A DNA stretch of 64,000 nt, taken from positions 1-64,000 of the forward strand of contig NZ_PJNW01000002.1 in NCBI RefSeq assembly GCF_002844595.1, written 5' to 3'. Under the pieces are notes generated by a model. It saw only the letters and a list, made by a program, of their open reading frames with translations, searched no databases and had not been told where the DNA came from. Positions 32,761-43,803 of this stretch are shown here, piece by piece (positions within the stretch are counted from its first letter, which is position 1; every line of letters begins with the position of its first letter). The translations under genes were made by a program, and so were the position numbers. The DNA comes from Pleomorphomonas diazotrophica. Lineage in GTDB: Bacteria > Pseudomonadota > Alphaproteobacteria > Rhizobiales > Pleomorphomonadaceae.

Positions 32761-34487
32761 ACTTCCGGTTTGGTCCGTTCCGAAAGCCCGCCGAGCCGAT
32801 GGCCGCCGCCACCGGTCCGGAGTTTCGCGCTTCGGCGCGGCGCGGTGCGGGCGACACCATGCGCGGCCGGCTCATTCTCGCCTCGGCCTGCTTCGTCCTG
32901 GTCTACGGCACCATCATCGGCCGCCTCGTCCAGATGGGCGTCAGCCTGCCGCAGGAATCGGTGACGCTGGGCAATGCCCAGGCGGCGGTGTCGGCCGCCC
33001 GTCCCGACATTCTCGACCGCAACGGCGAGATCCTCGCCACCGACATCAAGTTTGCCTCGCTCTACGCCGAGCCGCGGCGCGTCGTCGATCCGGACGAGGC
33101 GACGGAGCAGCTCGCCACCGTCTTCCCCGACCTCGGCACCGACGCGGTGCGCCAGCGCCTCGCCTCCAAGCAGGGCTTCCTGTGGCTGAAGCGCGAGATC
33201 ACCCCGGCCCAGCAGGCGGCGGTGCATGCCCTCGGCATCCCCGGCATCGGCTTCCTTACCGAGAACAAGCGCTTCTATCCGTCGGGCCGGACCGTCGCTT
33301 TCGTCACCGGCCACGTCAACATCGACAACCAGGGCATCGCCGGCGTCGAGAAGTATATCGATGACCAGTGGCTCGGCGACCTGCAGCGCGCCGGCATGGC
33401 CTCCAACAACTTCGAGCCGATCAAGCTGTCGATCGACCTCCGCGTGCAGCAGGTGCTGCATGACGAGATCACGGCGGCCATGCAGCGCTACACGGCCAAG
33501 GCGTCGGCGGCGGTGGTGATGAACGTCAAGACGGGCGAAGTGGTCGGCATGACCTCGGCGCCCGACTATGACCCGATGAACCCGGCCGAAGCGCTCGATC
33601 CCAACAACATGAACCGCGCCTCGGCGGCGGTCTATGAAATGGGGTCGACTTTCAAGGTGTTCGCCACGGCCATGGCGCTCGATTCGGGCAAGGTGAGCAT
33701 CACCGACAGCTTCGACGCGACGCGCGGCCTGACCATCGGCGGCTTCACCATCAACGATTTCCACGGCAAGCATCGCGTGCTGAGCGTGCCGGAGATCTTC
33801 ATCTACTCGTCCAACGTCGGCACCGGTCGTGAGGCGCTGAAGGTCGGTTCGCAGGGGCAGCAGGAGTTCCTGAAGCGCATCGGCCTGATGGACAAGGTGC
33901 CGACCGAGCTGCCGGAAATCGCCCGGCCGATCCTGCCCAAGCGCTGGTCCGACCTCGTCACCGTCACCGTCTCCTTCGGCCACGGCATTTCGGTGTCGCC
34001 GCTCGCCACTGCCATGGCGGCGAGCGCGGTGATGAACGGCGGCATCCTGATCCCGCCCACCTTCTTCCCGCGCAGCGAAGAGGAGGCGCGCCTCATCGGC
34101 AAGCGGGTGCTGAAGCAGTCGACCTCCGAGCAGATGCGCTATCTGATGCGCCTCAACGTGCTGGCGCCCGGCGGCTCCGGCAAGTCGGCCGACATTCCCG
34201 GCTACCGCATCGGCGGCAAGACCGGCACCGCCGAGAAGGTGGAGAACGGCCGCTATTCCAGCAACAAGCGCTTCAACGCCTTTGTCGCCACCTTCCCGAT
34301 CGACGACCCGCAGTATCTGCTGCTGGTGGTCCTCGACGAACCCAATCCCGAGCGGCCCGGCCTGCCGGCCACCGCCGGCATGAACGCCGGGCCGACGGCC
34401 GGCAACATCGTCGGCCGCATCGCGCCGATGCTGAACGTCGAGCCACGCTTCGACGACGTGGACGTGCCGCTGATGGCTGCCTACTGA
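32757..34487 (+). CDS. ftsI: septal peptidoglycan transpeptidase FtsI (PBP3)
   Basis: A 576-residue class B penicillin-binding protein that cross-links septal peptidoglycan. It has a membrane anchor (about 38-57), a pedestal domain and a transpeptidase domain with S297-T-F-K300, S351-S-N353 and K488-T-G-T. The ATG at 32757 overlaps the ftsL stop as ATGA; a longer in-frame extension inside ftsL is rejected. A 121-bp gap precedes the fused murE-murF gene, wider than other junctions. Confidence 0.96.
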   Translation: MNFRFGPFRKPAEPMAAATGPEFRASARRGAGDTMRGRLILASACFVLVYGTIIGRLVQMGVSLPQESVTLGNAQAAVSAARPDILDRNGEILATDIKFASLYAEPRRVVDPDEATEQLATVFPDLGTDAVRQRLASKQGFLWLKREITPAQQAAVHALGIPGIGFLTENKRFYPSGRTVAFVTGHVNIDNQGIAGVEKYIDDQWLGDLQRAGMASNNFEPIKLSIDLRVQQVLHDEITAAMQRYTAKASAAVVMNVKTGEVVGMTSAPDYDPMNPAEALDPNNMNRASAAVYEMGSTFKVFATAMALDSGKVSITDSFDATRGLTIGGFTINDFHGKHRVLSVPEIFIYSSNVGTGREALKVGSQGQQEFLKRIGLMDKVPTELPEIARPILPKRWSDLVTVTVSFGHGISVSPLATAMAASAVMNGGILIPPTFFPRSEEEARLIGKRVLKQSTSEQMRYLMRLNVLAPGGSGKSADIPGYRIGGKTGTAEKVENGRYSSNKRFNAFVATFPIDDPQYLLLVVLDEPNPERPGLPATAGMNAGPTAGNIVGRIAPMLNVEPRFDDVDVPLMAAY

Positions 34488-34608
34488 TCGAGCCGTCGCG
34501 GGTGATCCGCGAGGCAAAGGGCGGTGTGGAAAGTGTGAGTTGTCCTCATTTCGATCGCAAATCGAGGACAGTGTGCGGCGTCCCGCGATCAACACCATGG
34601 ACGAACAT

Positions 34609-37482
34609 ATGAAACTCGCCGAACTTGCGCCCGACATCCTCACGCTCGATCCGGCTCTCCGCCGCATTTCGATCACCGGCGTGACCGCCGACAGTCGCGA
34701 GGTCGTCCCCGGTTCGCTGTTCGTGGCGCTGCCCGGCACCCGTGCCAAGGGCACCGACTTCATTCCCCAGGCCATCGAGAAGGGCGCGGCGGTGGTGCTC
34801 GCCGACACCGAGGACGAACTGCCCGACAGCCTCAGCGTGCCGGTGCTGCGCGACAACGACCCCGCCCGCCGCTTTGCCCGCATGCTGGCCCGCTTCTACG
34901 GCCCGCAACCGAAGACGGTGGTGGCGGTGACCGGCACCAACGGCAAGACCTCGGTCGCCGCCTTCGTCCGCCAGATCTGGCTGGCCGCCGGCTACGAGGC
35001 GGCATCGATCGGCACGGTCGGCGTGACGACCAAGGCCGGCAACGCCTATGGCAACATGACGACGCCCGATGCGGCGACGCTGCACCGCACGCTGCACGAC
35101 CTCGCCGCCGACGGCATCGATCACGTGGCGATGGAGGCCTCTTCTCATGGCCTGATCCAGCGCCGGCTCGATGGCGTCGAGGTGGCGGCCGGCGCCTTCA
35201 CCAACCTGTCGCGCGACCATCTCGACTATCACGGCTCGATGGAAGCCTACATGGCCGCCAAGATGCGGCTGTTCGACACCATCCTCACGCCCGGTTCCGG
35301 CGCCGTGGTCAACCTCGACGACGTCTATGGCGAGGCCTTCGCCTCGGCGGCGCGCATCTCCGGCCTCGATCTCCAGACGGTCGGCGCCGCCGGCGCCCGC
35401 ATCCGCATTCTCGATGTCGCCCGCGATGGCTGGGCGCAGATCGCTACCGTCGACATCGGCGCCGGGCCGAGGCCCGTGCGCATTCCGCTGGTCGGCGCCT
35501 TCCAGGTGTCCAACGCGCTGGTCGCCGCGGCGCTCGCCGCCGCCGACGGCTCGGTGTCGCTCACCGACGCGCTCGACGCGCTCGACGGCATCAAGGGCGC
35601 CAAGGGCCGGCTGGAGCTGGTCGGCTACGCGCCGTCCGACGCGCCGGTCTTCGTCGATTTCGCCCATACGCCGGCCGCCCTCGAAGTGGCGCTGCAGACG
35701 CTGCGGCCCTTCACGGCCGGCCGCCTGATCGTCGCCTTCGGCGCCGGCGGCGATCGCGACAAGGGCAAGCGGCCGCAGATGGGCGAGGTCTGTTCCCGCC
35801 TCGCCGACGTCGCCATCGTCACCGACGACAATCCGCGCACCGAGGATGCGGCGACCATCCGCAAGGAAGTGCTGGCCGGCTGCCCCGGCGGCGTCGAGAT
35901 TGGCGATCGGACGACGGCGGTGCGCGAGGGCATCGCCATGCTCGGGCCCGACGACGTGTTCCTGATCGCCGGCAAGGGCCACGAGATGGGCCAGACCATC
36001 GGCCGCGAGACGGTGCATTATTCCGACCACGAGGCGGTGCTGGCGGTGCCAGGCGTGACGCCGGCTGACCGGTCGCTGTGGCAGGCCGACGAACTCGTCA
36101 AGGCGCTGAACGGTCGCGCCGAGGGTGCGGTACCGCCGGTCGACAGCATTTCCATCGATAGCCGCACCGTCGAACGGGGCGGTGCCTTCTTCGCCATCGC
36201 CGGCGACCGGTTCGACGGACATGACTTCGTCGAGGCGGCGCTTCAGAGGGGCGCGGCGGTGGCCGTGGTGGCGAACGACAGGCGCGCCGCGCTGCCGGCG
36301 GATGTCGGACCGCTGGTGGTGGTGGACGACGTGCTCGCCAGCCTCGGGCGCCTCGGCATCCGGGCGCGCGAGCGTACGGCGGCCAAGGTGATCGCCGTCA
36401 CCGGGTCGGTGGGCAAGACCTCGACCAAGGAGGCGCTGCGCGAGGCGCTGTCGCCGTCGGGCGCGGTGCATGCCTCGGCCGCTTCCTTCAACAATCATTG
36501 GGGCGTGCCGCTGACGCTCGCCCGCATGCCCTCGGGCAGCCGCTACGGCGTGTTCGAGATCGGCATGAACCATCCCGGCGAGATCACGCCTCTGGTCCGC
36601 ATGGTGCGGCCGCATGTCGCCATCGTCACCACGGTGGCGCCGGTGCATCTCGAGCATTTCAGCTCCGTCGAAGCGATCGCCGAGGCGAAGGCCGAGATCT
36701 TCGCCGGCCTGGAGCCGGGTGGCACCGCCATTCTCAACCGCGACGGCGATTTCTCGGCGCTCTTGGCCGAGCGCGCCCGTGCCCGCGGCGCCCAGGTGGT
36801 GTTCTTCGGCGAACATCCCGAGGCCGAGGCGCGGCTTCTCAAGTGCTCGCTCAACGAGACCTGCACCGCCGTCACCGCCGACATCCTCGGCGAGACCGTC
36901 ACCTACAAGCTCGGCGCGCCGGGCCGGCACATCGCCCAGAACTCGCTCGCCGTGCTCGCGGCGGTGAAGATCGTCGGGGGCGATCTCACCCGGGCGATGC
37001 TGGCCTTGCAGGCGCACCAGCAGCCGAAGGGACGCGGCAAGCGCCACGTGCTGCAGGTGTTCGGCGGCACGGCGCGGCTGATCGACGAAAGCTACAACGC
37101 CAATCCCACTTCGATGCGGGCGGCCATCGCGCTGCTTGGCTCGGCCTCGGTGGAAGGTCAGGGCCGCCGCGTCGCCGTGCTGGGCGACATGCTGGAACTC
37201 GGCCCCGAGGCGGCGGACCTGCACGCCGGTCTGGCCGAGCCGCTCAGGGCGGCCAAGGTGGACACGGTGTTCTGCGCCGGGCCGCTGATGCACAATCTTT
37301 GGCAGGAGCTGCCGCGCGGCATGCGCGGCGCCTATGCCGAGACCTCGAAGGCGCTGGCCGACACGCTGCTCGACGACGTCAGGGCAGGCGACGTGCTGAT
37401 GGTCAAGGGCTCGCTCGGCAGCGCCATGGGGCCGCTGGTCGAGGCGTTGATCGGCCGCTTCGGCAGTGAAGCATCCGGGTAG
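34609..37482 (+). CDS. murE-murF: MurE-MurF fusion (UDP-MurNAc tripeptide ligase and tripeptide:D-Ala-D-Ala ligase)
   Basis: One uninterrupted frame encodes two successive enzymes of murein precursor synthesis. Residues 1 to about 484 are MurE: P-loop TGTNGKTS (108-115) and the meso-diaminopimelate signature DNPR (407-410). From S489-L490-W491, a typical MurF start, to 957 is MurF with P-loop TGSVGKTST (598-606) and KGS near the end. No internal stop, gap or long linker separates them. A fused chain would add meso-DAP and then D-Ala-D-Ala to UDP-MurNAc-dipeptide. I chose the ATG at 34609 (MKLAEL); other starts at 34597 and 34540 (TTG) exist. Each half has normal length and intact motifs. Confidence 0.93.
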   Translation: MKLAELAPDILTLDPALRRISITGVTADSREVVPGSLFVALPGTRAKGTDFIPQAIEKGAAVVLADTEDELPDSLSVPVLRDNDPARRFARMLARFYGPQPKTVVAVTGTNGKTSVAAFVRQIWLAAGYEAASIGTVGVTTKAGNAYGNMTTPDAATLHRTLHDLAADGIDHVAMEASSHGLIQRRLDGVEVAAGAFTNLSRDHLDYHGSMEAYMAAKMRLFDTILTPGSGAVVNLDDVYGEAFASAARISGLDLQTVGAAGARIRILDVARDGWAQIATVDIGAGPRPVRIPLVGAFQVSNALVAAALAAADGSVSLTDALDALDGIKGAKGRLELVGYAPSDAPVFVDFAHTPAALEVALQTLRPFTAGRLIVAFGAGGDRDKGKRPQMGEVCSRLADVAIVTDDNPRTEDAATIRKEVLAGCPGGVEIGDRTTAVREGIAMLGPDDVFLIAGKGHEMGQTIGRETVHYSDHEAVLAVPGVTPADRSLWQADELVKALNGRAEGAVPPVDSISIDSRTVERGGAFFAIAGDRFDGHDFVEAALQRGAAVAVVANDRRAALPADVGPLVVVDDVLASLGRLGIRARERTAAKVIAVTGSVGKTSTKEALREALSPSGAVHASAASFNNHWGVPLTLARMPSGSRYGVFEIGMNHPGEITPLVRMVRPHVAIVTTVAPVHLEHFSSVEAIAEAKAEIFAGLEPGGTAILNRDGDFSALLAERARARGAQVVFFGEHPEAEARLLKCSLNETCTAVTADILGETVTYKLGAPGRHIAQNSLAVLAAVKIVGGDLTRAMLALQAHQQPKGRGKRHVLQVFGGTARLIDESYNANPTSMRAAIALLGSASVEGQGRRVAVLGDMLELGPEAADLHAGLAEPLRAAKVDTVFCAGPLMHNLWQELPRGMRGAYAETSKALADTLLDDVRAGDVLMVKGSLGSAMGPLVEALIGRFGSEASG

Positions 37483-37577
37483 GCAAGACGGGGAAGACGG
37501 ACTAATACGGGGCCGCGCCGCCGACAGACAAGGGCGAGAATGCCCAGCGGCGGCGATGGAATGGAGAGCTTGTAAAA

Positions 37578-38681
37578 ATGCTGGTCTACTTGGCCGATTG
37601 GGCGGGGCAGTTGTCGGTCCTGAACGTGTTTCGCTACATCACCTTCCGCACCGGCGCGGCGGTGATCACGGCGCTTCTGTTCGTCTTTCTGTTCGGGCCG
37701 GCCATCATCTCCTCGCTGCGCATCCGCCAGGGCAAGGGCCAGCCGATCCGCGACGACGGTCCGCAGAGCCACCTCGCCAAGAAGGGCACGCCGACCATGG
37801 GCGGCCTGATGATCCTCTCGGGCATCCTGGTGGCGACGTTGCTGTGGGCCGACCTCACCAGCCCCTATGTCTGGACCGTGCTGCTGGTCACCGTCGCCTT
37901 CGGCACCATCGGCTTCTATGACGACTACCTCAAGGTGACCAAGCAGTCCCACAAGGGCCTCTCCGGCCGCGCCCGGCTGATGCTGGAGGCGGTGATCGCC
38001 ATGCTGGCCTGCCTCGTCATCATGTCGGCCGGCCAGGCCGCCGCCGTGCCCAGCGAGGAACATCTCGCCACCTCCTTGACCTTCCCCTTCGTCAAGGCGC
38101 TGATGATCAACCTCTGGTACTTCTACGTGCCGTTCGGCGCCTTCGTGATCGTGTCGGCCGGCAATGCGGTGAACCTCACCGATGGCCTCGACGGGCTCGC
38201 CATCGTGCCGGTGATGATCGCGGCCGGCAGCTTCGCGCTGATCGCCTATCTCTCCGGCAACTACGTCTTCGCCAACTATCTGCAGATCCACTTCGTGCCG
38301 GGCACCGGCGAACTCGCCGTCATCTGTGGTGCGGTGATCGGCGCCGGCATCGGATTCCTGTGGTTCAATGCGCCGCCGGCCGCCATCTTCATGGGCGACA
38401 CCGGCTCGCTGGCCCTTGGCGGTCTGATCGGCACGGTGGCGGTGGCGGTGAAGCACGAGATCGTGCTGGCCATCGTCGGCGGTCTGTTCGTCCTGGAGGC
38501 GGTGTCGGTGATCATCCAGGTCACCTCCTACAAGCTCACGGGCAAGCGTGTCTTCAAGATGGCGCCCATCCACCATCATTTCGAGCAGCTCGGCTGGACC
38601 GAATCGCAGGTGGTGATCCGCTTCTGGATCATCGCCGTCGTGCTGGCGCTGATCGGCCTGTCATCCCTCAAGCTGCGCTGA
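37578..38681 (+). CDS. mraY: phospho-MurNAc-pentapeptide translocase
   Basis: A 367-residue, ten-helix inner-membrane enzyme that makes lipid I. Hallmarks are [19 protein letters not shown] with the catalytic aspartates, [22 protein letters not shown] and PIHHHFE. Length and order in the cluster are standard. A GGAGAG site precedes the ATG. Confidence 0.97.
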   Translation: MLVYLADWAGQLSVLNVFRYITFRTGAAVITALLFVFLFGPAIISSLRIRQGKGQPIRDDGPQSHLAKKGTPTMGGLMILSGILVATLLWADLTSPYVWTVLLVTVAFGTIGFYDDYLKVTKQSHKGLSGRARLMLEAVIAMLACLVIMSAGQAAAVPSEEHLATSLTFPFVKALMINLWYFYVPFGAFVIVSAGNAVNLTDGLDGLAIVPVMIAAGSFALIAYLSGNYVFANYLQIHFVPGTGELAVICGAVIGAGIGFLWFNAPPAAIFMGDTGSLALGGLIGTVAVAVKHEIVLAIVGGLFVLEAVSVIIQVTSYKLTGKRVFKMAPIHHHFEQLGWTESQVVIRFWIIAVVLALIGLSSLKLR

Positions 38682-38694
38682 TGGAGGCCCGGCG

Positions 38695-40104
38695 ATGATC
38701 CCAATCACCTCGATGAAAGGCAAGCGCGTCGCGGTGTTCGGCCTGGGCGGGTCCGGGCTGATCACAGCGGAAGCGCTGGTGGCCGGCGGGGCGGAGGTCA
38801 TCGCCTGGGACGACAACGAGAGTGCCCGCGCGGCCGCCGAGGCGCGCGAGATCCAGGTGACCGACTGGCGGGGCAGCGAGTTCGGCGCCTATTCGGCGCT
38901 GGTGCTGGCGCCCGGCGTGCCGCTCACCCATCCCGAGCCGCACTGGTCGGTGAAGATCGCCCGCGAGGCCGGCGTCGAGGTGATCGGCGACATCTGCCTG
39001 TTCGCCCGCGAGCGCAAGTTCCGCGCCCCGACCGCGCCCTTCGTCGCCATCACCGGCACCAACGGCAAGTCGACGACCACGGCGCTGATCCATCACATTC
39101 TGAAGTCGGCCGGCAAGGATGTGGAGATCGGCGGCAACTTCGGCCCGGCCGTGCTCGGGCTCGATGACCTCGCTCCCGATCGCTTCTATGTCATCGAGTG
39201 CTCGTCCTTCCAGATCGATCTCGCGCCTGGCATCGACCCCACCGTCGGCATCCAGCTCAACCTCACCGAGGATCATATCGACCGTCATGGCTCGATCGAG
39301 GGCTACGCGGCGGTGAAGGAGAAGCTGGTGGACGGTGCCCAGGTGGCGGTGGTCGGCGTCGACGACGTCTTCAGCGCCGCCATGGCGACGCGCCGGGAGT
39401 CCAAGGGCCTGGAAACACTGCGCATCTCGACGCGGGGCTCGGTGGCGCAGGGCGTCTGGGCCGTGTCCGGCCGCATCATCGAGCCGATGGGCCTTGCCCA
39501 GACGGTGGTCTACGATCTGCATGGCCATCCGATCCTGAAGGGCGTCCACAACGCCCAGAACGTGGCGGCGGCGGTGGCGGCGACGCGCCGGCTCGGCCTG
39601 GGGCTCGATGAGGTGAGGAAGGGCATCGAGACCTTCCCGGGCCTTGCCCATCGCATGGAGCCGATCGGCCGCTCCGGCTCGGTCATTCTGGTCAACGACA
39701 GCAAGGCGACCAACGCCGACGCGGCCGCCAAGGCGCTCGCCAGCTACGACAACATCTACTGGATCGCCGGCGGCAAGCCGAAGAGCGGCGGCATCGCCCC
39801 GCTCAGCGGCTTCTTCCCGAAGATCGCCAAGGCCTACCTGATCGGCGTGGCGGCCGAAGAGTTCGCCGCCACCATCGGCGGCGCGGCACCGCATGCGATC
39901 GTCGAGACGCTCGACCGCGCCGTCTCCGAGGCGCTGACCGACGCGCTGGCCGCCACCGAGGCGAGCGGCCGCGAGGCGGTGGTGCTGTTGTCGCCGGCTT
40001 GCGCCTCCTACGACCAGTTCAAGAACTTCGAGGTGCGCGGCGACCACTTCCGCGAACTCGTGCTGACCGATCCCCGCGTCAAGCCATTCCAGGAGAAAGC
40101 CTGA
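38695..40104 (+). CDS. murD: UDP-MurNAc-L-alanine:D-glutamate ligase
   Basis: A 469-residue ATP-dependent ligase that adds D-glutamate. The nucleotide motif GTNGKSTTT is at 121-129, and the N-terminal Rossmann part is VAVFGLGGSG. The HNAQNVAAAVAA and NDSKATNADAAAKAL blocks are typical. The stop overlaps the ftsW start by one base (TGATG). Confidence 0.97.
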   Translation: MIPITSMKGKRVAVFGLGGSGLITAEALVAGGAEVIAWDDNESARAAAEAREIQVTDWRGSEFGAYSALVLAPGVPLTHPEPHWSVKIAREAGVEVIGDICLFARERKFRAPTAPFVAITGTNGKSTTTALIHHILKSAGKDVEIGGNFGPAVLGLDDLAPDRFYVIECSSFQIDLAPGIDPTVGIQLNLTEDHIDRHGSIEGYAAVKEKLVDGAQVAVVGVDDVFSAAMATRRESKGLETLRISTRGSVAQGVWAVSGRIIEPMGLAQTVVYDLHGHPILKGVHNAQNVAAAVAATRRLGLGLDEVRKGIETFPGLAHRMEPIGRSGSVILVNDSKATNADAAAKALASYDNIYWIAGGKPKSGGIAPLSGFFPKIAKAYLIGVAAEEFAATIGGAAPHAIVETLDRAVSEALTDALAATEASGREAVVLLSPACASYDQFKNFEVRGDHFRELVLTDPRVKPFQEKA

Positions 40105-41261
40105 TGGTCTCGCGTGCCGAACGCAACCCGGTGGCCGATTGGTGGTTCACCGTCGACAAGCTCCTGCTCATCGCCTTCCTGGCGCTGATCTTCGGCGGCA
40201 TCGTGCTGTCGCTGGCCGCGAGCCCCGCCGTTGCCGAACGCATCGGCATCGCCGACAGCTACTATTTCGTGAAGCGTCAGGCGCTGTTCGCCATACCCGC
40301 GGTCATCACGCTGATCGGCGTTTCCTTCCTGAACCCCAAGCAGATCCGCCGGGCGGCCCTGGCCGGCTTCGTCGTCTGCGTCATCCTCCTGATCCTGACG
40401 CTGCTGGTCGGCCCGGAGGTGAAGGGTTCGCGCCGCTGGATCACCATCTTGGGCATGTCGGTGCAGCCGTCGGAGTTCATGAAGCCGATGTTCGCCGTGC
40501 TGGTCGGCTTCCTGCTGGCCGAGGGCCAGAAGCGGCCCGACCTGCCCGGCCGCAGCTTCTCGCTGCTGCTGCTCGGCATCGTGGCGGCGCTGTTCGTCGC
40601 CCAGCCCGACTTCGGCCAGACCATGCTGATCTGTCTCACCTGGGCCGGCCTGTTCTTCATTTCCGGCATGAGCTGGATGTGGATCGTGGTGTTCGCCGGC
40701 GCCGGCGCCACCGGCATCCTCTCGGCCTATACGCTGGTGCCGCACGTGCGCTCGCGCATCGAGCGCTTCATGAACCCCGAGGCCGGCGACACCTTTCAGG
40801 TGCAGACGGCCCAGGAGGCCTTCATCAACGGCGGCTGGTGGGGGCAAGGGCCGGGTGAGGGCACCTTCAAGCGCATCCTGCCCGACAGCCACACCGACTT
40901 CGTGTTCGCGGTGCTGGGCGAGGAGTTCGGCCTCATTCTCTGCATGTGCCTCGCCCTGGTGTTCGCCTTCGTGGTGCTGCGGGGCATCAGCCACGCGATG
41001 AAGGAGAATGACGGCTACGTCCGCCTTGCCACCACCGGCCTCATCATGCAGTTCGGCCTGCAGTCCTGCATCAACATGGCGGTGAACCTGCACCTGATGC
41101 CGGCCAAGGGCATGACGCTGCCCTTCATCTCCTACGGCGGCTCGTCGCTGGTGGCGGTGGCCCTGTCCATGGGCATGCTGCTGGCGCTGACCCGCAAGCG
41201 GCCCGACCAGACCCGGTTCGTGGCGCCGATCGAATTTTCGCCGCTGCCCAGCCGAGGCTGA
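40104..41261 (+). CDS. ftsW: septal peptidoglycan polymerase FtsW
   Basis: A 385-residue SEDS-family glycosyltransferase with about ten membrane helices. SEDS signatures include GSRRWI, QPSEFMKP, AQPDFGQTML, the HTDFVFAVLGEEFG block with the catalytic aspartate loop, and PFISYGGSS near the C terminus. It works with FtsI to build the septal wall. AGGAG lies 9 bp before the ATG. A longer frame starting inside murD is rejected. Confidence 0.97.
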   Translation: MVSRAERNPVADWWFTVDKLLLIAFLALIFGGIVLSLAASPAVAERIGIADSYYFVKRQALFAIPAVITLIGVSFLNPKQIRRAALAGFVVCVILLILTLLVGPEVKGSRRWITILGMSVQPSEFMKPMFAVLVGFLLAEGQKRPDLPGRSFSLLLLGIVAALFVAQPDFGQTMLICLTWAGLFFISGMSWMWIVVFAGAGATGILSAYTLVPHVRSRIERFMNPEAGDTFQVQTAQEAFINGGWWGQGPGEGTFKRILPDSHTDFVFAVLGEEFGLILCMCLALVFAFVVLRGISHAMKENDGYVRLATTGLIMQFGLQSCINMAVNLHLMPAKGMTLPFISYGGSSLVAVALSMGMLLALTRKRPDQTRFVAPIEFSPLPSRG

Positions 41262-41263
41262 CC

Positions 41264-42391
41264 ATGACCCGCACCATCCTGATCGCCGCCGGCGGAACCG
41301 GCGGCCATCTGTTCCCCGCCGAATCGCTCGCCTATTCGCTTGCCCCGCGCGGCTTCGACGTCCATCTCGCCACCGACCACCGGGCCAACAACTACGGCTC
41401 GGAATTTCCGGCCACGGACATTCACATCATCGCCTCGGCGACCTTCGGCGACCGCTCGCCGCTCGGCCTGATGAAATCGGCCGCCAACCTTGCGCGCGGC
41501 GAAATGCAGTCGCTGTCGTTGGTCCGCCGGCTTGATCCCGCCGTCACCATCGGCTTCGGCGGCTATCCGACGCTGCCGCCGCTTCTCGCCGCCTGGCTGA
41601 CCAAGCGCCCGACCATCGTCCACGAGGCCAACGCGGTGATGGGGCGGGCCAACCGCTTCCTCGCGCCGCGCGTCACGGCGATCGCCACCACCTTCAAGGA
41701 CACCGGCCTGATGGGCGCCGGCGCGTCGCGCGCCGTCGTCACCGGCAATCCGGTGCGGCCGAAGGTGCTCGCCGCCGTGGCGCCCTATCGTGAGCCGGCC
41801 GAGGGCGGCAAGATCGACCTCCTGGTGTTCGGCGGCAGCCAGGGAGCCCGGGTGTTCAGCGACCTGATGCCGCCGACGCTCGAGAAACTGCCGGCCGACG
41901 TGGCGGCGCGGCTCCGCCTCGTGCAGCAGGTGCGGCCCGAGGATCTCAACCGGGTCGGCGAGATTTATGCCCGCCTCGGCCTCGACCACGAGATCGCTCC
42001 CTTCTTCGTCGACCTGCCGACCCGCATCGCCAACGCCCATCTCGTCGTCTGCCGGTCTGGCGCGTCGTCGGTGGCCGAGCTCACCGTCATCGGCCGGCCG
42101 TCGATCCTGGTGCCGCTGCCGCACGCCCTCGACAACGACCAGAAGACCAACGCGCTCGGCCTCGAGAAGGCCGGTGGCGCCATCATGGCCGAGCAGGCGT
42201 CGCTGACACCGGACAAGCTGGCCGATCTCATTGCCGGGCTGGTGCGCGAGCCGGCGCGCCTCACTGCCATGGCGGCCGCCGCCAAGGGCGAGGGCCGTCC
42301 CGATGCGGTGGCGCGGCTGGCCGATCTCGTCGAGTTCATCGCCTCCGGCGGCAAGGCCGCTGATTTTGCTTCTAGGGAAACACGTCCATGA
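41264..42391 (+). CDS. murG: UDP-GlcNAc:lipid I N-acetylglucosaminyltransferase
   Basis: A 375-residue GT-B enzyme on the inner face of the membrane that turns lipid I into lipid II. The glycine-rich loop [12 protein letters not shown] is at 8-19; a second one ([12 protein letters not shown]) and the UDP-GlcNAc site ([23 protein letters not shown]) follow. Two bases separate it from ftsW; it overlaps murC by 4 bp. Confidence 0.97.
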   Translation: MTRTILIAAGGTGGHLFPAESLAYSLAPRGFDVHLATDHRANNYGSEFPATDIHIIASATFGDRSPLGLMKSAANLARGEMQSLSLVRRLDPAVTIGFGGYPTLPPLLAAWLTKRPTIVHEANAVMGRANRFLAPRVTAIATTFKDTGLMGAGASRAVVTGNPVRPKVLAAVAPYREPAEGGKIDLLVFGGSQGARVFSDLMPPTLEKLPADVAARLRLVQQVRPEDLNRVGEIYARLGLDHEIAPFFVDLPTRIANAHLVVCRSGASSVAELTVIGRPSILVPLPHALDNDQKTNALGLEKAGGAIMAEQASLTPDKLADLIAGLVREPARLTAMAAAAKGEGRPDAVARLADLVEFIASGGKAADFASRETRP

Positions 42392-43803
42392 AAATGCCCC
42401 GCGACATCGGGCCGGTTCATTTCGTCGGCATCGGCGGCATCGGCATGAGCGGCATCGCCGAGGTCCTGCAGAATCTCGGCTACCGCGTGCAGGGCTCCGA
42501 TCAGGCCGAAAGCGGCAATGTCGAGCGCCTGCGCGCCTCCGGCATTCCGGTCATGATCGGCCACAAGGCGGAGAACCTCGGCGCCGCCGAGGTGCTGGTG
42601 GTCTCCTCGGCGATCAAGCGCGACAATCCCGAGCTGGTGGCCGCCCGCGAGCGGCACCTGCCGATCGTCCGCCGCGCCGAGATGCTGGCCGAGCTGATGC
42701 GCTTCAAGCAGGCGATCGCCATCGGCGGCACCCATGGCAAGACGACCACCACCTCGCTGGTGGCCGCGCTGCTGGATGCCGGCGGCTTCGACCCGACGGT
42801 GATCAACGGCGGCATCATCAATGCCTATGGCACCAACGCCCGCATGGGCGCCGGCGACTGGATGGTGGTGGAGGCCGACGAGAGCGACGGCACCTTCGTG
42901 AAGCTGCCGGCCGACATCGCCATCGTCACCAACATCGATCCCGAGCATCTCGATCATTACGGCACCTTCGACGCCGCCCGCGCCGCCTTCAGGCAGTTCA
43001 TCGAGAACGTGCCCTTCTACGGCTTCGCCGTGATGTGCCTCGACCATCCGGAGGTGCAGGCGCTGGTCTCCAAGATCGAGGACCGGCGCATCATCACCTA
43101 CGGGCAGAACCCGCAGGCCGACGCCCGCTTCACCGACCTCCGCATCGAAGGCGGCCACTCGCGCTTCTCGGTGGAGATCCGCGACCGGGTTACCGGCGAG
43201 GAGACGGTCATCCCGGCGCTGGAGCTGCCGATGCCCGGCCGCCACAACGTGTCCAACGCCACGGCGGCGATCGCCGTCGCCCATCGGCTGGGCATCTCGG
43301 CCGAGGCGATCCGCAAGGGCCTCGGTGCCTTCGGCGGAGTCAAGCGGCGCTTCACCCGCACCGGCGACTTCAACGGCGTCACCATCTACGACGACTACGG
43401 CCACCATCCGGTGGAGATCATGGCCGTGCTCAGGGCGGCGCGCGAAGGCGCGGCCGGCAAGGTGGTGGCGGTGATGCAGCCGCATCGCTACAGTCGCCTC
43501 CACTCGCTGTTCCCGGACTTCTGCAAGGCCTTCAACGACGCCGACACGGTGATCATCGCCGACGTCTATCCGGCCGGCGAGCAGCCGATCGAGGGCGCCG
43601 ACAAGGATCATCTGGTCTCCGGCATCAAGGCGGCCGGCCATCGCGACGCCCGCGCCCTCGAAGGGCCCGACAAGCTCGCCGCCACCGTCGCCTCCGTGGT
43701 CAAGCCCGGTGACATGGTGGTCTGCCTCGGCGCCGGCAACATCACCCAGTGGGCCTATGCGCTGCCCGGCCAGCTCAAGGCGCAGGCGGGAGCTGAGGGA
43801 TGA
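42388..43803 (+). CDS. murC: UDP-MurNAc:L-alanine ligase
   Basis: A 471-residue ligase that adds L-alanine, the first stem-peptide residue. [15 protein letters not shown] at 11-25 binds the substrate nucleotide; the ATP motif [11 protein letters not shown] is at 113-123. [11 protein letters not shown] and [10 protein letters not shown] are family signatures. ATGA overlaps at both ends indicate tight coupling with murG and murB. Confidence 0.97.
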   Translation: MKMPRDIGPVHFVGIGGIGMSGIAEVLQNLGYRVQGSDQAESGNVERLRASGIPVMIGHKAENLGAAEVLVVSSAIKRDNPELVAARERHLPIVRRAEMLAELMRFKQAIAIGGTHGKTTTTSLVAALLDAGGFDPTVINGGIINAYGTNARMGAGDWMVVEADESDGTFVKLPADIAIVTNIDPEHLDHYGTFDAARAAFRQFIENVPFYGFAVMCLDHPEVQALVSKIEDRRIITYGQNPQADARFTDLRIEGGHSRFSVEIRDRVTGEETVIPALELPMPGRHNVSNATAAIAVAHRLGISAEAIRKGLGAFGGVKRRFTRTGDFNGVTIYDDYGHHPVEIMAVLRAAREGAAGKVVAVMQPHRYSRLHSLFPDFCKAFNDADTVIIADVYPAGEQPIEGADKDHLVSGIKAAGHRDARALEGPDKLAATVASVVKPGDMVVCLGAGNITQWAYALPGQLKAQAGAEG

